The notes: a model not told the origin generated them from the letters alone. A stretch of DNA of 64,000 nucleotides from JBAXTZ01 sp037129925 (GCA_037129925.1 JBAXTZ010000011.1:19583-83582), one strand, 5' to 3'. Shown: positions 24,808-34,644, counted from the stretch's first letter. Numbers and translations are program-made.

Positions 24808-26544
24808 TTATTTACCAAATCGCGCTTTTAAGTACTCTTTTACATCTGCGCCATCGTCTAACGCTAATATTTCCGGAATTGCCGCTCTGGCATCTGCAGT
24901 ATCGAGCGACCGCACCATCTCATGTACGCGGGGACGGGCCGGGGCATTCATCGACAACTCATCAATACCCATACCAATCAGCATCGCTGCCGCCAATGGA
25001 TCCGATGCCATCTCGCCGCACATTCCGACCCAGAAATGCTCTTTGCCGTTGGCGCGGGCAATTTCTCCGGCGCGGATGGTATTATTGATTAATTTCAGTA
25101 CTGCCGGATTAAAATGGTCATACAGATGGGCAATCGCCTGGTTCATCCGGTCTACAGCCAGAGTGTACTGACAAAGGTCGTTAGTGCCGATACTAAAGAA
25201 GTCGCACTCCTTAATCAGACCCTCGGCATTGGCTGCTGCCGCCGGAGTTTCAACCATGATGCCCACTTGGAGATTTTTGCCATAAGTTTTACCTTCGGCA
25301 TCGAGTTCTGCCCGGCAGACATCCATCAACGCTTTCACCTGACGGACTTCGCCAATCGAGATGATCATCGGCACCATGATCGCAATTTTGCCATAAGCTG
25401 CCGCCCGCAATAATGCCTTTAACTGGGTCTTGAATATCTCTTCATTTTCAAAGCACAACCGCACGGCGCGGCAACCCAGGAACGGATTTTCCTCATGCGC
25501 GACCTGAAGATACGGCAACGGTTTGTCGCCGCCGATATCCATGGTACGGATAACGCACAGATGGTCGCCGCATTTTTCCGCGACGGTCCGATAAGCTTCA
25601 AACTGCTCATCTTCGGTGGGCGGCGTGGCATGACCCATGAATAGGAATTCCGTTCGGAACAAGCCAACACCGTGGCAGCCGTATTTTAGGGCGCTGTCCA
25701 TATCGCTTGGCAAACCGATATTGGCAGCCAATTGGACATAATGACCATCGCGGGTGACCGATGGCTCTTTGGCGCTGACAATCGCCAGCCGCTGTTTTTC
25801 GGATTCCTCATCGCGCCAGCGGGAATATAATGCCATGACTTGTTCTTCCGGCGAAACTACTAATTGCCCCTTATTGCCGTCAAGAACGGCATTGGCGCCA
25901 TCCGGCATCCCGAGTATTGCCTCTTGCATCCCGACCACTGTTACAATATTGCGGGACTTGGCGATAATTACCGCGTGTGAAGTAGTACTGCCCTGAACCA
26001 ATGCCACGCCCTGAATTTTGTCGATAGGAATTGATGCCATGGTACTTGGCTCAATATCTTGGGCGCAGATAATTGTCGGCTCGTCAAAAGTCATTTCCGG
26101 AACACCAAGCAGCTTGCGCGCCACCCGGTTATTGATATCCTTCATATCGGCGGCCCGCTCGCGCAAATAAGCATCATCCATCATCGCGAACATCGCTGCC
26201 AATTCTTCGCCGGTGGCGATTGCCGCTTTTGGCGCGCTCATGCCTTCAGCTATTTTCGCCGAAATAGTATCTTCAACCATCGGGTCGCCAATCATCATCA
26301 GATGAGCTTCCATAATCTTGGCCTTATCGTCTTCCTTGGTTTGCTGGGCGATGGAAATAATATTCAACAAATCGTCTTTGGCCGCGGCGACCGCCACTTC
26401 CAAACGCTGCTGCTCAACTTTGGCATCGCCTGGTTTGTACGCGGCAAGATACTTATCAATGTTGGTGGTTAGCACTTTGATTTTTCCAATCGCAATTCCT
26501 GCGACGATTGCTTTTCCTGTCAAAACATCCGGTTTGGAATCCAT
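24808..26544 (-). CDS. ptsI: PTS enzyme I (phosphoenolpyruvate-protein phosphotransferase)
   Basis: The general PTS enzyme that moves phosphate from PEP to HPr, 578 residues from the preferred start. The active-site histidine is H190 (GSTTSHAVIIAKS). The PEP-binding barrel shows FRTEFLFMG, IRTMDIGGDKPLPYL, NPFLGCRAVR, GIMVETPAAA and the catalytic cysteine region HFWVGMCGEMASDP. The ATG at 26544 is favoured over GTG at 26553 because GAGGTG is seven bases before it. HPr is not encoded in this window. It follows the EIICB gene, separated by a terminator hairpin. Confidence 0.97.
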   Translation of the reverse strand: MDSKPDVLTGKAIVAGIAIGKIKVLTTNIDKYLAAYKPGDAKVEQQRLEVAVAAAKDDLLNIISIAQQTKEDDKAKIMEAHLMMIGDPMVEDTISAKIAEGMSAPKAAIATGEELAAMFAMMDDAYLRERAADMKDINNRVARKLLGVPEMTFDEPTIICAQDIEPSTMASIPIDKIQGVALVQGSTTSHAVIIAKSRNIVTVVGMQEAILGMPDGANAVLDGNKGQLVVSPEEQVMALYSRWRDEESEKQRLAIVSAKEPSVTRDGHYVQLAANIGLPSDMDSALKYGCHGVGLFRTEFLFMGHATPPTEDEQFEAYRTVAEKCGDHLCVIRTMDIGGDKPLPYLQVAHEENPFLGCRAVRLCFENEEIFKTQLKALLRAAAYGKIAIMVPMIISIGEVRQVKALMDVCRAELDAEGKTYGKNLQVGIMVETPAAAANAEGLIKECDFFSIGTNDLCQYTLAVDRMNQAIAHLYDHFNPAVLKLINNTIRAGEIARANGKEHFWVGMCGEMASDPLAAAMLIGMGIDELSMNAPARPRVHEMVRSLDTADARAAIPEILALDDGADVKEYLKARFGK

Positions 26545-26612
26545 AACAAACACCTCATTAAATTAAAATTTACTCTTATATTCGACAAAACCCGCGCAAT
26601 TCCTGCAAGCAA

Positions 26613-26646
26613 ACAAAAAAACCGTAATTACTCACGGTTTTTTTTA
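26613..26646. terminator. bidirectional terminator between nagE-like gene and ptsI
   Basis: Stem AAACCGT with ACGGTTT, loop of eight, flanked by an A run on the left and eight T on the right. On the minus strand it follows the EIICB stop (26668) by about 25 bases. Confidence 0.75.
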
Positions 26647-26667
26647 ATATTTCGGCTTAGAAAAGCG

Positions 26668-28074
26668 CTATTTTTTTACAAGTATGCGCATTTGACCGGC
26701 CATAGTGTCGGCAATTGTGCCGACAATTACCTGCACACTGCCGCCGCCCAATTTTATTACGCCTTTAGCGCCCAATTGTTTTAAGCGTTTTTCATCGACG
26801 ATATCCGGATTGGCCAGTACCAGCCGTAACCGGGTAATGCAAGCATCAATACTCTTGATATTACCTTTCCCGCCTACTGCTTCTAACATAGCTGCAGCCA
26901 CGCCATCGGGATCGTCACTAGCAGCCGATGCTAGCTCATCGCTCTCTTCTTCTTCATCGTCAAAACGACCAGGTGTCGCCAAATCCCATTTCTTGATAAC
27001 AAACAAGAACAACAGGTAATATACTACGCCAAATATCAATCCAATCAAGGCTAATAGCAGCGGTTTGGTCGCAATACCAAAATTCAAGGCGTAGTCAATG
27101 AATCCGGCCGAGAACCCAAACCCATCTTTACAACCCATAAACCAAGTCAGCGCCATCGAAGTACCGGTCAATAGCGCGTGGCAAACATATAATCCCGGCG
27201 CCAAAAACATAAAGGTAAACTCTACCGGCTCGGTAATACCGGTAAGAAAAGCAGTCAAGCCGATACCCAGTAACATACCGGATACTTTTTTGCGATTTTG
27301 CGGTTTGGCCGCGGTAATCATCGCCAGACAAGCCGCCGGTAAGGCAAACATCATAATCGGAAACATTCCGGTCATAAACTGTCCGGCATTCGGGTCGCCG
27401 GCAAAAAAACGGGTTAAGTCACCATGAACGACCGTGCCGTTGGCTTGGGTAAACGATCCGAATTGAAACCAGACCAAGGTGTTCAACACATGGTGCAAGC
27501 CCACCGGAATCAGCAACCGGTTCAGGAAACCAAAGATAAAGGCTCCAAGCGAGCCGGAACTGACTATAAAAGTACCGATGCCATCAATGAATTTCTGGAT
27601 CAACGGCCAGCCGTAGCCGGCAATCACGCCCAAAATCAAAGAGTAAAACGACATCATAATCGGTACAGCCCGTCGGCCGCTAAAGAACCCCAAGAAATCC
27701 GGCAACTTGGTGTGCCGATACTTGTTGTACACCCAGCCGGCCAGAATACCGCTCACGATACCGGCGAGTACGCCCATGTTGATATGCGGGTCAAAGGCAG
27801 TTGCAACTTTGGTAAGCACCAGATAACCAACTGCGGCTGCCAATCCGGCAACGCCGTTGTTTTCTTCGGCAAGACCGATTGCGATACCAATCGCAAAAAT
27901 CAACGCCAAGTTGTCAAATATCGCGCCACCGGCAGTAGCCATCCACGGCCAATTAAGAACATCCGGTTGCCCCAAACGCAACATCAACGCCGCTGCCGGC
28001 AGAGTTGCGACCGGAGTCATTAACGCTTTACCAAGCTTTTGGAAAGCGCCAAGAATTTTGTGTTGTAAGCTCAT
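26668..28074 (-). CDS. nagE: PTS glucose/N-acetylglucosamine-type EIICB
   Basis: A 468-residue fusion of a glucose-superfamily EIIC permease with EIIB. About ten membrane helices; family signatures include LMTPVATLPAAALMLRLGQ, FFSGRRAVPIMM, GLHHVLNTLVWFQFG, and FLTGITEPVEFTFMFLAP. After an acidic linker (DDEEEESDE) the EIIB domain carries the phosphorylated cysteine C412 (SIDACITRLRL). The NTLVWF and HGDLTRFFAGDP stretches favour GlcNAc over glucose by resemblance to NagE, but this is not certain. EIIA is absent and must come from elsewhere. A -10 TATAAT lies on the minus strand at 28105-28110, about 30 bases upstream of the start. Confidence 0.9.
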   Translation of the reverse strand: MSLQHKILGAFQKLGKALMTPVATLPAAALMLRLGQPDVLNWPWMATAGGAIFDNLALIFAIGIAIGLAEENNGVAGLAAAVGYLVLTKVATAFDPHINMGVLAGIVSGILAGWVYNKYRHTKLPDFLGFFSGRRAVPIMMSFYSLILGVIAGYGWPLIQKFIDGIGTFIVSSGSLGAFIFGFLNRLLIPVGLHHVLNTLVWFQFGSFTQANGTVVHGDLTRFFAGDPNAGQFMTGMFPIMMFALPAACLAMITAAKPQNRKKVSGMLLGIGLTAFLTGITEPVEFTFMFLAPGLYVCHALLTGTSMALTWFMGCKDGFGFSAGFIDYALNFGIATKPLLLALIGLIFGVVYYLLFLFVIKKWDLATPGRFDDEEEESDELASAASDDPDGVAAAMLEAVGGKGNIKSIDACITRLRLVLANPDIVDEKRLKQLGAKGVIKLGGGSVQVIVGTIADTMAGQMRILVKK

Positions 28075-28145
28075 TAAATCCTCCTATAGTTACTTTCAGT
28101 TTATATTATACACAAGCAAATCACTTCTGACCAGATAATAAAATC

Positions 28146-28270
28146 CAAGACTGCTCAAAAATGCTCATATACAAGGCGCGACGAGTACTGCGACGCGTCG
28201 CGTACAGTGAGGTACGCAAGCTAGCAGACGCAGGAGCAACAAAGTAGATGGGCGTTTTTCAGCAGTCTTG
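28146..28270. repeat. 125-bp palindromic repeat element with 23-bp inverted ends
   Basis: The ends CAAGACTGCTCAAAAATGCT and, on the other strand, CAAGACTGCTGAAAAACGCC are imperfect inverted copies; the inside holds further short inverted words (GTACGC, GCGTAC, GACGCGTC). Elements with these same ends recur as intergenic palindromes in Firmicutes and Deltaproteobacteria as far as I recall. It contains no ORF. It directly abuts the stop codon of the YhhN gene, whose stop starts at 28271. Confidence 0.75.
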
Positions 28271-28972
28271 CTAATACAACCCGCTGACATCGGCGATACA
28301 CCCTAGTGCCAAAAACAACTGCCCCAGATGATACAACAATATCACCCAGATTTTATTAACCGCGCTCCGCTCCTCTGAACAGAACAAGCCATAACCGAGC
28401 AGACTATCCGACAGATAAACCAAACTGCAACCAATCGCCAGCGTTAAATATTTTATCCAATTCCAACTGTACAACCAGTCGGCATGAAACAACCCCGCCA
28501 TCCCGGCAAACAAGAATAGCGACAACACCACGCCATAAATCGCAATCGGTTTAACCATACTCGGCAACTGTTTCTTCACTGCCCCCCGGCGGATTATAAA
28601 CACCTGCACCGCGCCCAGTACCGCTATCGGCACCACCAGCAACCGCGCCCAAAACGTCGGGAACGTCAACGTCATACCGATGATGTACAGCAAATGCACC
28701 AGAAGAAAGACTACCACCCCGGCATGGAAATAGCGCCGCTGCGGCAAAGTTTTCAAAACATCGGCGACCAGCGATATCGCCAGCGCCGCCAAAAAAAAGC
28801 CCTGCATCAAATCAAGCTGTCCGCGTTGGTTGCCAAACAACACAATGCAAAACAAGATAACTATAGAAATAGCTTTAGCCGCGAAATCGGCATCTCGGCG
28901 CTCGTAAAGTATCGCGTTCCAATTATAGACCGCCGTCAGCAAAAACAAGAAGACCAAGGCAAATATCGTCAT
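28271..28972 (-). CDS. YhhN family membrane protein (TMEM86/lysoplasmalogenase-like)
   Basis: An integral membrane protein of 233 residues with about eight hydrophobic segments. Family features are SLVADVLKTL with FHAGVVVFLLVHLLYIIG, and near the C-terminus YLSDSLLGYG and YHLGQLFLALG. Animal TMEM86 and some bacterial relatives hydrolyse the vinyl-ether bond of lysoplasmalogens; plasmalogens are common in anaerobic Firmicutes, so the role would fit, but the bacterial activity is not certain. ATG at 28972 has GAGG seven bases upstream and is preferred over two TTG codons before it. The stop touches the palindromic repeat. Confidence 0.8.
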   Translation of the reverse strand: MTIFALVFLFLLTAVYNWNAILYERRDADFAAKAISIVILFCIVLFGNQRGQLDLMQGFFLAALAISLVADVLKTLPQRRYFHAGVVVFLLVHLLYIIGMTLTFPTFWARLLVVPIAVLGAVQVFIIRRGAVKKQLPSMVKPIAIYGVVLSLFLFAGMAGLFHADWLYSWNWIKYLTLAIGCSLVYLSDSLLGYGLFCSEERSAVNKIWVILLYHLGQLFLALGCIADVSGLY

Positions 28973-29032
28973 CAACAAACCTCAGGGAAAATTAATATTT
29001 ACCAGTTATTATACACTGTACAGGCAAAATAA

Positions 29033-29062
29033 TAAACCTCGAAGCCAAGGCTTCGAGGTTTA
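29033..29062. terminator. stem-loop terminator after the inverse autotransporter gene
   Basis: A perfect 14-bp stem TAAACCTCGAAGCC with complement and a two-base apex. On the minus strand it follows the stop at 29089 by about 27 bases and continues into a T-rich stretch (TATTATTTTG). Confidence 0.7.
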
Positions 29063-29088
29063 TTGAGTGATTGAAACTAATTATAGTG

Positions 29089-31398
29089 TCATGGTTGAGG
29101 CGGAAGCTGTTGAACTGGCAATGATATCGGGCCAGTTCCCGGGAATTGAGCTAGCAATCCGCTCCATTGACCAGTAGCGATAATCTCGCGTACCGGATTG
29201 TCCTGTGATTGGTTGGTATAATACGCCAAAACGTAAAAGTTTGAGTAATTAGTCACAACAGGAGGAGGATCAAGGTACGGGTTCATACCAGGGTCGATTG
29301 TAATACCCGTGAAACGAGCTACACCGTTGACTGTCGGTTGTGCCTGCGGACCGTAATTTAACGGGTCAATTACGTTTATTGACGAGCCCACGCGCACTGC
29401 TGCAGAGCAGAGTTGATAAGCGCCGAATTGGTCCTTAATCATTTTTGTCGGCGCAATCATATTACCCATATAGTCGCGCACCGTAATATTTACATCACGG
29501 GGTGCAGAAAAATTTCGAACGGTGACGTATACGTCAATAGACTGACCATCTCTAGTAAAATAGGCTGGCATATTAATCGTATTACCGTAGGCCGTGACCG
29601 GATTAGCGCCAACGCCTTTTACCGTAACGCCATAAGCTCCGCTGATCGGGTCATTAACAGCGTCGGCAGCATCTGCTAAAGCTGGTTGAAAGGTGAATAA
29701 CCCCTTAGCAGCATCGATAATCGTTGGCGTAGCCACGGGAAGATTGTTCATCGCCGATGATGCTTTACTCGGGCTGAGTAATATTATCTTAATATTTTCT
29801 TTTCTTTCTTGATCATCCTTCCCGGCTAACGCAACCGGAGCACCGCTGTCATCTACCACATGTACTAAACAGGTAGCAGTAGGGTAAATCGTCGGTCCGG
29901 CAGGCTCCGTTGCCCCCCCTGGTTTGGTAACTTCGACTTCGGCAGGAGCAATATGGGGATTTTTTTTGATTTCCGCCGCACTTGGCTGCGGTTGAGTGTA
30001 AAGAGTTATCTGAGGCAATGGGGTGACGCCATCTGGTTGTACAGGACCGAGCACGGAATTCACCGTTAATGTCTGCGCCAACAGCACTTGACGCCAATAA
30101 TATTCAACTGCTCCGCCTGATTGAATTTGTCCAACCGCTTCCTGTACGGAAACAATAATGTTCCAGATTGAATTGATACCTACAGTCCCGCCTACTGCCG
30201 CGGTTGGCGCCAGCTCTTGAGGTATCATAAAAGTAACCGAGCCGTCAGCTTGGGTGTTAGCAGTATAAGAGTAAGTCCCGGCGGCATTCACCAACGTTAC
30301 CGGTGCGCCAACAATGAATGAGTCCGCCCAAGAGAGAACATTGATTTTGAATGGTACATAGGAACCGGTATACTTGGCTTGAGCTTCGTTAGCCACAGTA
30401 ATCGTATTGTTGCGTGAGACCTGATCCAACATTTTGTTGCTCAGGTTAAGATTAGCGTAATTATCAATTGTGTTATCGCCCAAGAACAACGCCGGTACCG
30501 GCATCGCCAGCAAATTGAAGCTGAATTTTGCATAGCTGCTCGAGGAACCGGTATCATAACCGCCGGACAGCGCGAGCTGCGGCGTGATTTGCGCGCTGGC
30601 GCTCAAATCAAAACCATTCATAAACGAATTGCTGCCGACAATTTGCGAAGTGTTATTGCCAAAGTATTGATAGCCGCGGACATTGGCCTTTAGCCACTGC
30701 GCTCCAGGAATGGCTGAAGCAACGGTAACGTCGTAACCGCTCAGCGCCTCTTGATAATAATTACTTTGATCGTCTGAACCTAAGTTTTGTCTGGAAGTAA
30801 CCGGCAGATAATAGTTGGCGTGACCCTCAAAATAACTTTGCAGGTATTCAATGCCAACTCCAACCCGCTGCTGAGTTATCGAACTACTCGCGGATTTGTA
30901 AGTATAAGCGCCGCTGTTATAATTGTTATTCAGCGAGCCGATATCGTAAAATAAGTTTGCTCCCATTAGAGCATTCTTACTATCCGATAACCGCCGGTAG
31001 CCAATACCAATGTTTCCAGAAACACTACTACCATCGCCCTGGACATTCGCCTGCCAAAATCCGAGCGATTTTGCCTGCAACCAGTCACTGGTACCGATTG
31101 GTTGCACAGTATTTACTTGATAATTCAAAGAGTTCCAATTGTTGCCGGCAAACAACGAGAAACTGGTATTATTCAACCAGGTTGCGCCTTTGTTTGCCCA
31201 ATTGTTAATAAAATAACTCGAATAGTAGCTGCTCAACGAGTTAACCGCTCCTTGGAGCGCGTAATTCGAATTATTCGTCCCAGGAGCTATGTTGCTTTGC
31301 TGTTGCAAATTCGGATCTGAAGTTGGCAGCGCTGCCAGCGCCCCGGTAGTCAGCATGAACATCAACAGCATCAATACTACGACAAATTTTTTCATCAT
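29089..31398 (-). CDS. inverse autotransporter (invasin/intimin-like) surface protein
   Basis: A secreted protein of 769 residues. A signal peptide ends near residue 23 (TTGALA). Residues about 60-320 form the inverse-autotransporter barrel: GNIGIGYRRLSDSKNALMGA, VGVGIEYLQSYFEGHANYYL, WLKANVRGYQYFG, and GFDLSASAQITPQLALSGGYD. The segment MLDQVSRNNTITV matches the linker motif following intimin barrels. The rest is an extracellular passenger with at least three Ig-like repeats (VNAAGTYSYTANTQADGSVTF, DDSGAPVALAG, YFTRDGQSIDVYVTVRN) and a proline-rich end. It should be displayed at the surface as adhesin. No LysM domain is visible before the barrel. Confidence 0.88.
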   Translation of the reverse strand: MMKKFVVVLMLLMFMLTTGALAALPTSDPNLQQQSNIAPGTNNSNYALQGAVNSLSSYYSSYFINNWANKGATWLNNTSFSLFAGNNWNSLNYQVNTVQPIGTSDWLQAKSLGFWQANVQGDGSSVSGNIGIGYRRLSDSKNALMGANLFYDIGSLNNNYNSGAYTYKSASSSITQQRVGVGIEYLQSYFEGHANYYLPVTSRQNLGSDDQSNYYQEALSGYDVTVASAIPGAQWLKANVRGYQYFGNNTSQIVGSNSFMNGFDLSASAQITPQLALSGGYDTGSSSSYAKFSFNLLAMPVPALFLGDNTIDNYANLNLSNKMLDQVSRNNTITVANEAQAKYTGSYVPFKINVLSWADSFIVGAPVTLVNAAGTYSYTANTQADGSVTFMIPQELAPTAAVGGTVGINSIWNIIVSVQEAVGQIQSGGAVEYYWRQVLLAQTLTVNSVLGPVQPDGVTPLPQITLYTQPQPSAAEIKKNPHIAPAEVEVTKPGGATEPAGPTIYPTATCLVHVVDDSGAPVALAGKDDQERKENIKIILLSPSKASSAMNNLPVATPTIIDAAKGLFTFQPALADAADAVNDPISGAYGVTVKGVGANPVTAYGNTINMPAYFTRDGQSIDVYVTVRNFSAPRDVNITVRDYMGNMIAPTKMIKDQFGAYQLCSAAVRVGSSINVIDPLNYGPQAQPTVNGVARFTGITIDPGMNPYLDPPPVVTNYSNFYVLAYYTNQSQDNPVREIIATGQWSGLLAQFPGTGPISLPVQQLPPQP

Positions 31399-31418
31399 AA
31401 CTTTTCTCCTCTATTAGA

Positions 31419-32486
31419 TTAAAAATGTATATTAACGCCCAAATACGGGCCGCTGAATTCCAGCTTAACATTCAACGCGTCAAAACCGCCCGGCAAACCA
31501 AAAGCCGGTCCTAAAGATTTTGCAATAGTGGTTTCCGGAAAGGTTGTTGAGAAATTCAACAAGTGGTAGCCGAACTGCGCCGTTGCATAGTCAGTAACGC
31601 GGTAGTTACAATCGAAATACATCTGAAAATAAGCGTCATCCTCACCGCGTATCCAATCGTCGAGCTTGCCTGGCATACCGGCAAAGGAATTGCTGATATA
31701 GAAATCACCAAGATTTAGTCGATAACCCACCCCGAAATACGGCATAATCCACGGCGGAAAGCTGTTTGCAACTCTACCATTATAACTTGCTTTAATTATA
31801 CTGGTCGGCGCGGCGGTTTGCAACATATAATCGTAGCGAAAAAAAACTGCCTTAGCGCCTAACAATAATTGAAAACTAAGCGGATCGATGCTGGCAACAT
31901 CCCAGCTCTTTTGCAATGAAAAAACTTCCATATTAAGATCGCTTGTCAAAGTAGATGCTATATAGGCCTTCATTGTCCCGCCACTCGGATGCGTCAATAT
32001 CTCATTATGCGCAGTCGCGCCGCCAGATAAGTTAAAATAAGACAACTCCCAGTCATTGCCATAAGTAATGGCAAATTCACCCGACGTTTTCAAATGGCCA
32101 TTCAATCCGGTATAGCTTAAAATATCAATCTGTCCGTTACTAATAATATTGCTTAAGTCAATTGAGCCAACAAGTATTCCCTTGGAATTATACGCCTCGA
32201 TTTTAGTATTGCCGCTTGCCAGCCAAGAACTTGAGGCAACCATGGTCGCCGTGAAAAACGGATAATGATACTGGGCACCCAGTCCTTGATTAGCATCAAA
32301 ACTTGCAGCTTTCTTTACCGCCTGCTGTTGCTCTTGATATTGCGCGAGCTGGCTTTGCAACTCAGATGCCGGAATTTGGGTCTCAGCAACAACCTCATTC
32401 GCATTGACAAATATTATCAAGGTAAATATTGCTAACAAATTATAAAAACATTTTCTAAAATACCGCCGCCGCGTACAAACTTCCAT
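31419..32486 (-). CDS. outer-membrane beta-barrel protein of unknown family
   Basis: A 355-residue protein with a signal sequence (NLLAIFTLIIFVNANEVVAE), a short glutamine-rich coiled stretch (SELQSQLAQYQEQQQAVKK), then amphipathic beta strands with many aromatic residues and a C-terminal GVNIHF. A final phenylalanine is the signal for insertion by BamA. I do not recognise the family. ATG at 32486 is chosen for the AGAGGT five bases upstream, over an in-frame TTG at 32498. It is followed by the inverse autotransporter gene after 20 bases and likely shares its transcript. Confidence 0.75.
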   Translation of the reverse strand: MEVCTRRRYFRKCFYNLLAIFTLIIFVNANEVVAETQIPASELQSQLAQYQEQQQAVKKAASFDANQGLGAQYHYPFFTATMVASSSWLASGNTKIEAYNSKGILVGSIDLSNIISNGQIDILSYTGLNGHLKTSGEFAITYGNDWELSYFNLSGGATAHNEILTHPSGGTMKAYIASTLTSDLNMEVFSLQKSWDVASIDPLSFQLLLGAKAVFFRYDYMLQTAAPTSIIKASYNGRVANSFPPWIMPYFGVGYRLNLGDFYISNSFAGMPGKLDDWIRGEDDAYFQMYFDCNYRVTDYATAQFGYHLLNFSTTFPETTIAKSLGPAFGLPGGFDALNVKLEFSGPYLGVNIHF

Positions 32487-32515
32487 ATTACCTCTCAATC
32501 TACCAATGATAAAAA

Positions 32516-33211
32516 TTATAGCATAAATCTATAGGAAAGCGAACAATAAGGCGTTATTGAGGTGATATTCAAAGTTGCCAGTGCTGGTGATGAGTCCTTA
32601 TGCACAGGAAAATAATTTATGGCATTTACACCAATATTAACATCAAAACTCTTATCAATTGAATATCCGGCACCCAGCATCAACTCCGCACTCTTGTTGC
32701 CCATCGCTGCTCCAGTAAACACAGTCACCCTATCCATCGGTTGGAACATTGCCTGAGCGCCTGCCCAAATTCCATACGCACTATGATTCCCTAGAGGCCA
32801 CCTACCGCCACTATCGAAAACAAATGGAAACTGACAACCACCGAAAACGGCTAATGCCACCGGACTACGCTCATAAGGTATACATTGCCACAAAAGCTCC
32901 AAGGTTGGATTGACCGTGGCATAAACAACATTGTTTTCACTAGTATTCGTGTTGGTAAGATTATCGGCAAAATTTACACGTGCGCGAAATGCCAGCTGCG
33001 AACCCAAACCAACGGTCATCCCGGCATTTGCGGCTATACCATTACCAAAACTTAGACTGGGACTATTCCAAGGATCGTTGGCGCCGCCACAATTATAGCC
33101 CAGTCCAAAATCAACCTGGGCGCTACCCCAGCTATAATCAGTCAATGGCGCAGCATAAACCGCGCTCGATAACATCAACCCCAATATTATTCCCGCTAAT
33201 ACTTTTTTCAT
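32516..33211 (-). CDS. small outer-membrane beta-barrel protein
   Basis: The protein has 231 residues, with a clear signal peptide (AGIILGLMLSSAVYAA) and a mature part built of alternating strands, ending in SYRFML. Strands such as AQVDFGLGYNCGG, AFRARVNFAD, and ELMLGAGYSIDKSF resemble small 8- to 12-strand barrels. The function is not recognised. It lies between two other outer-membrane protein genes on the same strand. Confidence 0.72.
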   Translation of the reverse strand: MKKVLAGIILGLMLSSAVYAAPLTDYSWGSAQVDFGLGYNCGGANDPWNSPSLSFGNGIAANAGMTVGLGSQLAFRARVNFADNLTNTNTSENNVVYATVNPTLELLWQCIPYERSPVALAVFGGCQFPFVFDSGGRWPLGNHSAYGIWAGAQAMFQPMDRVTVFTGAAMGNKSAELMLGAGYSIDKSFDVNIGVNAINYFPVHKDSSPALATLNITSITPYCSLSYRFML

Positions 33212-33233
33212 ACATACTCCATAACTATCTTAA

Positions 33234-34589
33234 TCAAAAGAAAAACGACAACTGGGTTTTGTAAATATAGCGGGCACCGGTAATCCTTCCGGTACTGGCA
33301 TTTGCATCCGGAACCAGTTGTTTGTTAATCGGGTCAGTAACCGAAGCGCTAAGATGCAAATCCATGTTTTCCAGACACACCCAATCAGTCCCAACCTCAA
33401 ACCCTTGACAATTACCGCTACCATAAACTAAATAATCCGGATCGACTTCACCCGGTAGCGGCGGTATAACGTCCCACCACTGCATCGATTCGGTATCATA
33501 GTTCGGACTGGTCCAGACTGTACCGGCCGGAGTATATGTTCCCAGTCCATACCAATTCATCGTGCCTGGCTTGGTCAAATCATAATTTCCATAATCCAGT
33601 CGAGCCATCAAAGCGGTTCTGTCAATTGTTCCGGCATTTGGCACTACCGCCGGGCTGTTGTTGGTATATGAACCATAAGCGGTTACCACTAAATCCTTGG
33701 TGATATTATAATCAAATCCCAGCTCATTAAACATGATCGGTCCATACATCTCTTCGCCCATCCAGACAACATGATGGCCGCCGGTCATATTGGCATAGCC
33801 CTGATACATCGAAAAATAGACATTTCCCGGTCCATAATTATAGGCCAAGTCAATACCACTGATTCCGGCTTGATTGTTAAAGCCATTGTTAATGTAGGGA
33901 TTGTCCGGCTTGGTGGAAGGCGGCACCTTAAACGGAGCCGGATTGACATCGCCGCCAAGAAAAACATCACCGCGCCAGTTGCCATTCGCCCACGCCGCGC
34001 GCACTCCGTCCATCCGACTGTCCGAAATCAAGCCGCCACGACCGTTGACATTGGTGAACGGCAAATTATCTTCAAACCGTCCGACAAACCATTTTAAACC
34101 GAGCGCCGAGCCGTAGGCAAAAGCATTGCGGATTTCAACAGCACTGGCATCTAATTGATTGGAAACCGCCACCGCCTGAGCAGTATTCGTACCCGGATCA
34201 TAAACATATACGCTTTGCGCCGTTGAAAAATCACCTGCGCCCGGGAACAACGGCGCAACCAGCCGCACTTCCGCGTAATACTGCCAATTATTATTAATCT
34301 TGCCGGTCATCAGCGCCGCTAACCACAACTCGTTGTCCATCGTGTAATAGCCATAGCGATTTGCATTAACGTCAGTTGGTAATACAACAAAAGCCGATTT
34401 TATCGAAGCTTGAAAATTAAATTCCGGCGTTCGGTCAACTTTTTCGCCCACTGCTGGCGCTACATAGGGCTGATACGCCCACGCTGATTGCGGCAAATTT
34501 GGAAACATAAATAAATCGCCGCTGTCCGCGTTACAGACTGACGAAAATCCGATAATGCTAAGAATAATCAATAGAAGTATTTTTCTCAT
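33234..34589 (-). CDS. porin-like outer-membrane protein, paralogue of the SLH porin without SLH domain
   Basis: The protein has 451 residues. A signal peptide (about 1-21) is followed directly by the barrel. It is a clear paralogue of the next gene upstream: shared stretches include SALGLKWFVGRFEDNLPFTN, GLISDSRMDG, VWTSPNYD and a C-terminal YIYKTQLSFFF. It lacks the SLH domain and coiled coil which anchor the paralogue to the cell wall. Its start follows a strong terminator by 9 bases, so expression may depend on readthrough from the SLH porin promoter. Confidence 0.88.
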   Translation of the reverse strand: MRKILLLIILSIIGFSSVCNADSGDLFMFPNLPQSAWAYQPYVAPAVGEKVDRTPEFNFQASIKSAFVVLPTDVNANRYGYYTMDNELWLAALMTGKINNNWQYYAEVRLVAPLFPGAGDFSTAQSVYVYDPGTNTAQAVAVSNQLDASAVEIRNAFAYGSALGLKWFVGRFEDNLPFTNVNGRGGLISDSRMDGVRAAWANGNWRGDVFLGGDVNPAPFKVPPSTKPDNPYINNGFNNQAGISGIDLAYNYGPGNVYFSMYQGYANMTGGHHVVWMGEEMYGPIMFNELGFDYNITKDLVVTAYGSYTNNSPAVVPNAGTIDRTALMARLDYGNYDLTKPGTMNWYGLGTYTPAGTVWTSPNYDTESMQWWDVIPPLPGEVDPDYLVYGSGNCQGFEVGTDWVCLENMDLHLSASVTDPINKQLVPDANASTGRITGARYIYKTQLSFFF

Positions 34590-34597
34590 AGCTCCCC

Positions 34598-34630
34598 AAA
34601 AAAAAACCGCGGAGCGCTAGCCCCGCGGTT
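34598..34630 (-). terminator. terminator/attenuator between the paired porin genes
   Basis: Minus-strand stem AACCGCGG paired with CCGCGGTT, loop of ten, followed by nine T (A run at 34598-34606 on the plus strand). It lies 15 bases after the SLH porin stop and directly before the ribosome site of the unanchored paralogue. Confidence 0.85.
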
Positions 34631-34644
34631 ATTAAGTTTATGTT

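Noticed and set aside
27424..28023. A 199-codon plus-strand ORF opposite the EIICB gene
   Set aside because: Antisense shadow, no family resemblance, and no ribosome binding site.
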